This document shows, one piece after another, positions 6,169 through 14,692 of a DNA stretch of 32,472 nucleotides. The stretch covers positions 1-32,472 of the IMG/VR virus record IMGVR_UViG_3300037635_000469; one strand, given 5' to 3'. Numbering within the stretch: position 1 is the first letter of the stretch; each line of letters opens with the position of its first letter. The DNA comes from a virus. Under the pieces are notes generated by a model. The model saw only the letters and a list, made by a program, of their open reading frames with translations. It did no database searches and had not been told where the DNA came from. The position numbers were made by a program, and so were the translations under genes.

Positions 6169-9100
6169 CTACAAATGCGACCTTCTCAACGCCCGCTCCT
6201 GCGCACGCTCTTCCCGCATGTCGTACTGGCGAGAAATAATCTCCTGCTGCTGCTCCCACTTCGTGTTCGTTCGCAACCCAATACCAGCAAACCAAGAAAT
6301 CCAATTGCTCACAGAGCGCTGCTGATACTTCTCTTCATCAGGGAACAACCGCCGATAATCCGTGAACGTAGGCAACAACTGTGCCATGCCATGCAACGCA
6401 TGGTCTGGCATCACCCAGTCACCCTCGTAATTCTTTGAAGCGATACCAAGTATCTGCAAGCCATTCATCATGCCGGGAATCATCGAATACGCAGTCGGTA
6501 CAGGCTCCGGGCGACCATCGAAACTGTAACCCTTCCAAAGATTCTGCTTCGCCTTCCACTCATAAGGCGCCTTGATGATCGGCGTCAACTGTGTACCAAT
6601 CGTTCCCAACGCAATCTCCGCACGCTCCATGATCCCAAGGTCTTTATCGAAAGCAAGCGCAGGATCAAGCAGTTCAAGCGGAGCCTTGAACGGCATGTCA
6701 GGCAAGATCATCATGTTCTCACCCTCATACTTCCACGGCAAACGGATAGCGCCCTGACGTTGCATCCAACGCGGAGTGACACCCCCCTCATCGTCCTTCG
6801 ACATGAGTTCAACTTCCTTCTTCAAACTCACGTACCGGTTGAACACCTCTGGCTGGCGCGCAAACTGTTCCATCATCAAAGGCATGTTCTTACGAGTCCA
6901 CGTATAGAACGGAACCACCCGCTTCACGACGTTGCGTTCAAAGTCCGACAGATCGTCGTAATCGAAATGGAACTTCATGATGTTGTCGAACGCTTCGCTG
7001 GCGTTGCCGCCCTTCTTCAACGTGTCGAAACCAAGCGACCCACGCAAGAAAGTCTCAGTTGCCATACCGAAATTCTTAGACAAACGCAACGGGGCGTTGC
7101 GTGTATTCATCGGGTTGATGGCGTCAACTATGTTGACTTCCTTCCCACCGATGCGGACGTTGGCGTTCGGCGCCAACCGGCGAGCCAATATCCCGCGACC
7201 GGAAGACTCCACAAACTCAGAAGCAACCTGACCAGAAGCAGAACCCAAACTCCCCGTCCGCGCCAACTCCCTAACAATCTCCACATCCGCTTTGTTTACA
7301 TTCCCCGGATCAATCATCCGACCACGCATCGCCTTACGCATCCGCGCAGCCTTCTTCGTCAACCCCGCAGAAACCGCCTCTTCCTCCTGATACTTCCAAT
7401 ACGCACGCATGAACTTGCGGTAACTAGACCAATCCATACCAGCAAGATGATTCATAAACGCACCAGACAGGAAGTTGCGCCCGTGAAACCCCGGCTTCGC
7501 AATCATGTAAGCACGCAAAAGATTATGCAACTTGTCGTACTTGCTCAAGAACCCCGCAGCGCCACCACGCGCAGCAAACATCTCAGTCGCAAGCATCGAA
7601 TCAACCAGAGTCTCATTGCCCTGTAAGCGACCAAACGATTTCATCCCAGAGAAGAAAATGTCCTCAACCATTTCCTCCGCTTGCGGCACCTTATGAAGAT
7701 CGCCCAACTTCTGGTCAGGCAACTTCGACACCAGATCAGTCCACCCCTCAGCGCCGCGTTGGAACTCATCCAACGCAAGGTTCAACATCGCGTTGTCACC
7801 CTCAATGAGAGCGCCTACAGCCAACCGCAACTCAATCAAATCATCCGGTAGATCCTCCAACGGAGTATCGACCGGGGCACCCAAACGATCCAGCATGTCC
7901 AAAGCCTCGTCGATCTGACGCTGCTTCTCATCCATGCCGCTACTGACAAGCCACCTTTCAGTGTCCGCTAGATCGGCAACCCACGAATCAGGAGGTGTTC
8001 CACGTTCAATCGCTTCCCTAGCCGCCTTGAGTTCCATCTCAGAAAGCATCTGGCCTGCGGTTTCAACATAAGCCTGAGTGGCGAGTTGCTGGTCTGCGAC
8101 GAGTTCGGCGCGCCGTTCAACCAACTGTTGTAGAAGATCCTCTGGCGACTTGTTGCTGCCCACAGTCCGTTTGGGCATCTCAGATATTTCTTGGAACCAT
8201 TCGAAGAACGCAGCAGAATCAATGAACGTGGTGTCGCCAAGAGGGGAACCCCCTTGTGCTTGTTGCACCGCTGTCATTACGGCAAGGTCGGGACCGTCTA
8301 TCATGTCGGAAGGTTGCCCCCCCACCGCATCTCCCTCTAGCCCATTTTCATATATCCACTGTTGAGTCTCAGGTTCGTAGGACGAATCCGTCTGATAAGT
8401 ATTTAGATATGCGTCTTCAAGGATTTCCTCTATTTCAAATTGAGACTTCTCTAAGTTGGAATTCGCTAGGTCGTTACCCATAGCGTCCCAGAACGGATGT
8501 GCTTGGTCCCCCGATTTATTCTGATTGACGGTCCGCCACGTTACATTTCCGAACTGCTGTGTTTCTGTAATGGATTCGTAACTTGACGGGTCAGGAACCG
8601 CATCAGCAAACGCATCCATCAACTGCTCGTCAGCCGCCTCACCAGTCCAATCCGCAGCCCTAACATCGCCCTCTTCCACGATACGGGAGATGTTGCGATG
8701 CGTCATCTTCACATCCCTTGACCTCAAAGCCAATGGGTTTGTAGCCATGAAATTGGGGAACTTGCCAGTATGCAAGTTTGCTGCCCCGCTACTCATCTCC
8801 TGAAGGTTTACGCTGTCACCATATGTTCCCCCGTTCACCCAGAACGCGGCAGAATACCCGTCGGCTGTCAGCGAATTCTGAAACTCCTGATTGAACTGCG
8901 TTAGATACCACCGACGCATTGTTGCGTCTTTGCCGCTATCGCCACCAGTTCCGGCCCTCAATTGCTGATGGCCTCCCCCGCGACCTGCGGTTGCGGGGGA
9001 TTCCAACATCCCTTCCCACCCGAAGGCACCTCTCGCTACCTCGTCCTCATCCGCAAAGTCCACCATCCAAGCGCCTACAAGTTCGTCGCCCTCACCAGTG

Positions 9101-12100
9101 AATGCAGCATTTATTACCTGTCCGAACTGGACTCGCCGCGAATCTATTTGGTGGAAGTTTCCTCCGGCACCTCCACCGGGGTTGAGGTCCGGGTCCATCT
9201 CCCAAAGGTATTTGGTAAATTCTTCTGACAAATTTTTATTGTCTAGCGGCTGTTCCCGCTGCAACCACATGGCGAATTCAATGCGGTCCCTATAAGAAGA
9301 ATCGGCAATCTTCTGAACAACTTCAGAAGAACTTGCCGTTTCCGTAGTCCAATTACTGATGTCAGTAGGTACCCGCACATCCCCCAGTTCATCCGCATAC
9401 CGCAGCGCATCCAATACCTGCACCACTTCAGGGGCTACGTCGTCACCCCTAGCAACCCATGCCTGCATGACCTGACGCATCTGCCGTACCAACTGGGGGT
9501 TCGACTCATAGACACGAGAGAACTGATCTAAATAGTAATCACCTTGAGCGTTGAGTTTACCCTTAGTGTTTGCCCAAGGAGAACTCTGTGAAACATTGGG
9601 CACCCCATGTACGGCATCGTCTACAATCTGTCTGACTTCATCGGGGCTACTCGCCCGCGAAATATTGATAGCCACCTGCGCCGCATCAGCCTCGCTTGCC
9701 CCATAGGCAAGCCCATAAACCTTGATATTGTTCGCACCTTCAGGCAAATCCAGCAACAGGTTGTACCCATACTTTGTCCCCGAAGATGTGTAATACATAT
9801 TGCCCGGCGTCGAATTCAAAAATGTTGTATCAAACCACCCCTCCCCCTTGTTCCCGTATGTGGAAGTCAACGATACGGGTGGCGCATTGTCCGTGTAATG
9901 GAACAACTGCATCGTGGTCCCAGCCTCATCAGCCGCTTGAATAACTTCCTGCGAGAAACCACGTTGAGCCAAAGCAGCCTTAAGGAAATCAGGATCATCT
10001 GTTGGTACGAAGTCCAAACCAAACTGGTCAGCCAAAACCTCCAACCGCTTCTCAAGGAACTCAACAAACGGGTCCAACTCATCCAACGCATCTTCAGGAG
10101 TGGGCATCATCCGGCGAACCCACGCCTCCATCCCCCCCGCCTGTAAGCGCATATCCAAAATCTTTCCGACCTGAAGTGCCAATTCCGCAGTAAGGTCGTC
10201 ACCCATGCCAAGATTCGCCAAGCGCCCATAATTCTCATTCATGGCCTGATCCAACATCCCGCCTTGGCTGTCGATGTCGGACATCGCAGCCCAGTTCCAA
10301 CCGCTGTCGGCCTTAGCGGCCCCCTCGGCGCGATAGAAGAACGACGAACCCTGATCTATCCGAACCAACCCATCAATAGATGAAACACCTATGTTGTTGT
10401 AACCCCCACCAACGACATCCCAGTTAGCCAACAACAAGTCAGCCGCCATCCCCTTCGAAACCACCACCGCAAGCGGTGCCGACGTTTCGTTAGGAAGAAC
10501 ATTATCCAAGGTTGTCAAACGCATAAGACCATCAACATCGCGTGCAACCACTGTTGCGTCCACAGCGACACCAGTCGCTTGATAGAACTGTTGAACAGTT
10601 TCGATGTTCTCTATCCACGGAGACACATGCCACAGCGACCCATCTGCCATATTGCGTGACGCATACGAGTCAGGAACGGCAAGACCCAACTCCCGATACA
10701 AGGCGTTGCCCAGAACCTCACCGGTAAGACGCCTTCTACCGGTGCCCGCAGGCATCGGATCGCCACCAGCAGTCATGTCGTCATACCGTTTGACGTAATA
10801 CTTTCTTCCGTCGTATTCAAATAGCCCCCCCTCGTTGCTACCTAGGGGCCCGTCGCTCAATGGTGTCCCATTGAGGATGTCTTCAACTTCGGGTCGCGTA
10901 TTAGCAATAGGCGAACTCATCGTTGAACGGTATTGTTCCATCGCCTTGTAGTGGTGTTCCAACTGCACGTAATCGGCAACAGTCAACAAGCGTTCCGTAC
11001 CATCGGCGTCAACAACCCGCAAGCGGACAGGCTGACCAGCCGCTGCGGCAGTATCTTGGATTGTTTTCAGAACACTGTTGACCCCATCAACGCTGCCCTC
11101 CAACGTCGAACGAATCTGCGTCAACACACCATCAAGGTCAGCGCCCCCCTCAATAAACTGCGACACAGGCAGACTTGACCCCGCGTAATAGGTTTGCAAC
11201 GCCTCCCGAACCGCCGGGTCACTCATCACGGCAGCATCAGAAACTGCGCCATCAGACGCATCAAGGATCACCTGCTGCGCTGCCACCACCTCATCAGGTG
11301 TAGGCAGCGGACGCCCCCCATTAGGGGCAAGAACCTCAGGGGCCACCTCAGCGTATTCATTGATGACACCAGCCATCTCATCAATGTCTTTACGCATCCG
11401 GGTCAAAGCGAAATCAATCTTTGCGGCATCGTTCGCCAAATGATCTACAACATTCAAGTCGGCTTCGACGCTCACCCATTGGCCTATGCCATCCGCATCC
11501 GTCTGCCCCAGAACCTCATCAAGATCCATGAACAGTTTTTCCATCTCAAGGGACTTGCCCTCAGGAGTCTGGTAAACCCACTTGCCATCAGGTCGCTGAA
11601 CAACAGACTCTGGCAGATTGTCTGCCATTTCTGTCAGGCTCGCATCAATGTCGCTTACACGCATGGTCCGCAGCAAATCGTCGCCAACGAACGCTTCAAA
11701 CGCTTCAGGCGTACCAAAGATCCTGCTAACAGCACGCTCAAGTTTCATGACCTGAATGGTGCCTGAAGTCAAAGTGTCATATGCGAACCGCAACGTCGGA
11801 GCATCGTTGGAAGCGTGCGCCAAAGCATTGTTTAGACGTATGCGCTCCTTCTCCAGTTTCACCAGTTGAGGACCAGCAGGGGTGGAAGCAATCTCTGCTT
11901 CCAACTGCTGCATCTGATCCCCAAGTTCACGCATCTCCTTGCGGTTGGCAGCGAAACGATCCGATGCCTCCACATGCCGCTGCAAAAGATCCTCTTGGTG
12001 AACATTCAAACGATCAAGTTCATCGGCCTTCTGCTTGATGATCTGATTCAACTTGTCTTGCTGCTGACGATTCCTTGCCAAATCAATAGTTGGATCAGCC

Positions 12101-14691
12101 GATTCCCGAATCGCATTCTGCAAATCAGCGGTCGCCCGAACCAACCCATCGCGGACCTTCTGAATATCACGCGCCGTCTTTACCGCAGCAGCATCCGGCA
12201 ACTTCACATACTGGGCGATGCTGGACTGCAACACCCCCTCGTTGAACAACAGGTTCTCAGCGAAAACCTCGCCCGCCCTGTGCGAAACCTGATTGATGTA
12301 CCCGTCCAAAGCGGTCTGTAGGTCATCCGTGAACAGCATGTAATCGGCGCCAGATGCGACAAGGATGTCAGCGATCTGATCCTCAATGGAGCCTGCGACT
12401 ATTTCTTGACCGGTCTTAGGATCAACCATTCCTGTTTTGGAACCGGGTTCCAACAGTTCCGTTCCCCAGAAATCGCCTTGCACCGCTCGCGCGTCCAACC
12501 CACCATCGTCCGAACGAACGAATCGCTCGGCCTCTTCCTTTGATACCAAAGGGTTCTGTTCCCTGTACTTCTCTACTCTCTCAGCAAACTCTTGCTTTGA
12601 AATATACTTACGCCCGATTTCTGGACCCTTAGGCTCACCAGCAGCACCTCGGAAACGAGAAGTACCACGCCCTCTCGCAAGTAAAGCAGTTCGTACTTTC
12701 TCGCGCGCCTCACCAGTCAACGTGCGCGGCACATAGTTATCCACTGAACCCAAGAAACCGCCAGCACGACCACTAGAAGTGTTGGCAAGATCCCGCAACT
12801 CATCCATCATCCCCCGGCCACTATCAAGCAGACCCGGAGCAACAGCCTCAATTTCCCTTATCGCATCTTGGTTTCCACCCAAAGCGCTATAAACAGTTTT
12901 CCTAGAAACCGCATCATTATCTACAGCGAAAGCATCAACCTCGTCAATGTAGGCGCGTACACGGGCAGACATCTGAACCTTCAGACTCCGGCCCACATTC
13001 TTCCCACGCGCCAAAGCATGAACAACACGCTTGCCCTGCTGGACAAGAATGCCGTCATCAGATTCTCTGATGACGGCTTTCAAGTCAGCCAACTTGCCTG
13101 ACATCTTGCCCTCTTTACCGAAAGGCTTACCAGCCAAACGGAACAAACCACCACGCCTGAGAGCCTTTGGAACAGTCTTGGCTCCGGCAGCCTTCGCTGC
13201 TTGAGCCAAGATGCCGTTACGAATACCCTGCGGAATACCCGTAACCATCTTGCCAAGAATCGGTGCTTCAGAACTAAGCAGTTTCAAACCTACTGCGTTG
13301 TCAAGTCCCTTCCCGAAAACCTTTCGGCTGAGATCATCTATCTTCTTAGCGACCCCCATCTTCCTGCCCAAAGGCCCAGTGCCGGGCACCTTCAAACCGA
13401 AACCCAACTTCATGTTCGCTGCGTCTTCGGCTGATAGCCAACCGATATTGCGACGTTCAGAAGGCGAAGCGTAACTATTGCGTAGCCGCGACCGCGCCTT
13501 GTAGGCGTCAGTATCTACAACCTGACGGCCAGTCCATTTCTTGATTGTCGTTTCAACGCTCTCGTCCAACCCGGACTCAGCCACCTGCTCGCGGATACCC
13601 TTGCCGAACTCGTCAAAGAACTCGTCTGCGCCATGACGCATGTTCCTGTCCAGACCACTGTCGGCCATCATCTTCGCAGCAAAGCGAAGATCATCTCCAG
13701 CGACAGCAGTAGCCCCCTTCTGCTGTGCGTCCCCGATCAGACCCCCCAATCGTTCCAAATCGTTTACTTCCGCATTGGAAAGAATAATCTTCTGCGCAGG
13801 AACACCCTCACCCGCCCTGACGGACAACTCCCAACCATTGTCGCCAAGATCTACCAAAGTATTCTTGATGGTGCCCTTCTTGCCACCAGCAGAAGCCTTC
13901 TGTGCAAGATCATCGGCCAAAGCGTGCCAATCACCCTGCTTCATGTTCTTCCCAATAGTGGTCATGGCGTCCCCGCCAAGATCACGCAACCTACCCATCA
14001 CAGTCTTACGGGCCACCTCACGAGTGATGTTCCTCGCACCCGCAGTAGTGAGTTTCGCCCCAAACCCAATCCCCTTACCAACCAACCCCAAATAGGAAAG
14101 CGGATCAAGAAGAACATCGCCAGTAAACCCGATAGCGGCAGCACCAAACTTCTGCCACCCACTATCACGATCCTGCAACAAATCGTAATCATGCAGCAAC
14201 CGACCATACGTATAGTTGTCGTTGTACTGCTGCTTGAAGTCACTCCAACTGGCATCCTCACCAGTGAATACGTCAATCGTTTCCTTCAAAGCAGACGTAG
14301 TAAAGGCCAAAGGCTTTTGAATAGCGTTGAGAAAGCCGCCTACAGGCCCCGAAGTCAGAGTCTTCACATACCACGGAGCAGTATTAGCGATATGAGACTG
14401 CGCCGCCCAACGCTGCGTTGACTCCGAAACAGGGCGACCCACCACGCCGGGGGTGACACGCCCCAATGCGCTCTGGTCTACATTGAGAATATTGGCAAGG
14501 CGCTCACGCGGCGTGCCAATCCCTGAAGACTGAATGGGGGCCGGTGACGTATCCGGTGCCGCAGCGACCGTCGGTCGCATGGCAACCGTGGGTCGTGTGA
14601 TCTCCCGCTTGGGAAGATTACTGGTGTCCGTTACTCCTGCGAGAGCATCGTATGCGATGCGTCTTTGAGATTCGGGGTTAGTAGTAACCAC
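6169..14691 (-). CDS. Giant virion-associated (internal/ejection-type) protein with embedded kinase-like domain
   Basis: One 2840-aa reading frame, GTG start at 14691. The N-terminal ~200 residues include amphipathic AAAIGFTGDVLLDPLSYLG, seen in very large phage virion proteins. A long coiled coil lies at about 835-975. Residues about 1285-1560 look like a protein/lipid-kinase fold: YYVKRY (K1301), TGEVLGNALYRELG (E1325), LLANWDVVGGGYNNIG (D1425) and VRIDQGSSF (D1446). Spacings are right for the Lys-Glu pair, catalytic loop and metal-binding Asp. After it, LFHYTD...GEGWFDTT...GNMYYTS near 1595-1640 faintly recalls an ADP-ribosyltransferase-like fold. The C-terminal third has FERNVVKRVVPFYTWTRKNMP (about 2582-2602), a motif widespread at the end of such phage giants. 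Its position between virion and lysis genes and its size suggest an ejected or inner-core protein. Function of each part is inference. Confidence 0.85.
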   Translation of the reverse strand: MVTTNPESQRRIAYDALAGVTDTSNLPKREITRPTVAMRPTVAAAPDTSPAPIQSSGIGTPRERLANILNVDQSALGRVTPGVVGRPVSESTQRWAAQSHIANTAPWYVKTLTSGPVGGFLNAIQKPLAFTTSALKETIDVFTGEDASWSDFKQQYNDNYTYGRLLHDYDLLQDRDSGWQKFGAAAIGFTGDVLLDPLSYLGLVGKGIGFGAKLTTAGARNITREVARKTVMGRLRDLGGDAMTTIGKNMKQGDWHALADDLAQKASAGGKKGTIKNTLVDLGDNGWELSVRAGEGVPAQKIILSNAEVNDLERLGGLIGDAQQKGATAVAGDDLRFAAKMMADSGLDRNMRHGADEFFDEFGKGIREQVAESGLDESVETTIKKWTGRQVVDTDAYKARSRLRNSYASPSERRNIGWLSAEDAANMKLGFGLKVPGTGPLGRKMGVAKKIDDLSRKVFGKGLDNAVGLKLLSSEAPILGKMVTGIPQGIRNGILAQAAKAAGAKTVPKALRRGGLFRLAGKPFGKEGKMSGKLADLKAVIRESDDGILVQQGKRVVHALARGKNVGRSLKVQMSARVRAYIDEVDAFAVDNDAVSRKTVYSALGGNQDAIREIEAVAPGLLDSGRGMMDELRDLANTSSGRAGGFLGSVDNYVPRTLTGEAREKVRTALLARGRGTSRFRGAAGEPKGPEIGRKYISKQEFAERVEKYREQNPLVSKEEAERFVRSDDGGLDARAVQGDFWGTELLEPGSKTGMVDPKTGQEIVAGSIEDQIADILVASGADYMLFTDDLQTALDGYINQVSHRAGEVFAENLLFNEGVLQSSIAQYVKLPDAAAVKTARDIQKVRDGLVRATADLQNAIRESADPTIDLARNRQQQDKLNQIIKQKADELDRLNVHQEDLLQRHVEASDRFAANRKEMRELGDQMQQLEAEIASTPAGPQLVKLEKERIRLNNALAHASNDAPTLRFAYDTLTSGTIQVMKLERAVSRIFGTPEAFEAFVGDDLLRTMRVSDIDASLTEMADNLPESVVQRPDGKWVYQTPEGKSLEMEKLFMDLDEVLGQTDADGIGQWVSVEADLNVVDHLANDAAKIDFALTRMRKDIDEMAGVINEYAEVAPEVLAPNGGRPLPTPDEVVAAQQVILDASDGAVSDAAVMSDPAVREALQTYYAGSSLPVSQFIEGGADLDGVLTQIRSTLEGSVDGVNSVLKTIQDTAAAAGQPVRLRVVDADGTERLLTVADYVQLEHHYKAMEQYRSTMSSPIANTRPEVEDILNGTPLSDGPLGSNEGGLFEYDGRKYYVKRYDDMTAGGDPMPAGTGRRRLTGEVLGNALYRELGLAVPDSYASRNMADGSLWHVSPWIENIETVQQFYQATGVAVDATVVARDVDGLMRLTTLDNVLPNETSAPLAVVVSKGMAADLLLANWDVVGGGYNNIGVSSIDGLVRIDQGSSFFYRAEGAAKADSGWNWAAMSDIDSQGGMLDQAMNENYGRLANLGMGDDLTAELALQVGKILDMRLQAGGMEAWVRRMMPTPEDALDELDPFVEFLEKRLEVLADQFGLDFVPTDDPDFLKAALAQRGFSQEVIQAADEAGTTMQLFHYTDNAPPVSLTSTYGNKGEGWFDTTFLNSTPGNMYYTSSGTKYGYNLLLDLPEGANNIKVYGLAYGASEADAAQVAINISRASSPDEVRQIVDDAVHGVPNVSQSSPWANTKGKLNAQGDYYLDQFSRVYESNPQLVRQMRQVMQAWVARGDDVAPEVVQVLDALRYADELGDVRVPTDISNWTTETASSSEVVQKIADSSYRDRIEFAMWLQREQPLDNKNLSEEFTKYLWEMDPDLNPGGGAGGNFHQIDSRRVQFGQVINAAFTGEGDELVGAWMVDFADEDEVARGAFGWEGMLESPATAGRGGGHQQLRAGTGGDSGKDATMRRWYLTQFNQEFQNSLTADGYSAAFWVNGGTYGDSVNLQEMSSGAANLHTGKFPNFMATNPLALRSRDVKMTHRNISRIVEEGDVRAADWTGEAADEQLMDAFADAVPDPSSYESITETQQFGNVTWRTVNQNKSGDQAHPFWDAMGNDLANSNLEKSQFEIEEILEDAYLNTYQTDSSYEPETQQWIYENGLEGDAVGGQPSDMIDGPDLAVMTAVQQAQGGSPLGDTTFIDSAAFFEWFQEISEMPKRTVGSNKSPEDLLQQLVERRAELVADQQLATQAYVETAGQMLSEMELKAAREAIERGTPPDSWVADLADTERWLVSSGMDEKQRQIDEALDMLDRLGAPVDTPLEDLPDDLIELRLAVGALIEGDNAMLNLALDEFQRGAEGWTDLVSKLPDQKLGDLHKVPQAEEMVEDIFFSGMKSFGRLQGNETLVDSMLATEMFAARGGAAGFLSKYDKLHNLLRAYMIAKPGFHGRNFLSGAFMNHLAGMDWSSYRKFMRAYWKYQEEEAVSAGLTKKAARMRKAMRGRMIDPGNVNKADVEIVRELARTGSLGSASGQVASEFVESSGRGILARRLAPNANVRIGGKEVNIVDAINPMNTRNAPLRLSKNFGMATETFLRGSLGFDTLKKGGNASEAFDNIMKFHFDYDDLSDFERNVVKRVVPFYTWTRKNMPLMMEQFARQPEVFNRYVSLKKEVELMSKDDEGGVTPRWMQRQGAIRLPWKYEGENMMILPDMPFKAPLELLDPALAFDKDLGIMERAEIALGTIGTQLTPIIKAPYEWKAKQNLWKGYSFDGRPEPVPTAYSMIPGMMNGLQILGIASKNYEGDWVMPDHALHGMAQLLPTFTDYRRLFPDEEKYQQRSVSNWISWFAGIGLRTNTKWEQQQEIISRQYDMREERAQERALRRSHL

Positions 14692-14692
14692 A

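Noticed and set aside
6760-7626. Long plus-strand frames opposite the giant gene (for example 288 aa)
   Set aside because: These lie antisense to a continuous 2840-codon frame, lack ribosome-binding sites and have Arg/His/Pro-rich content typical of shadow frames.
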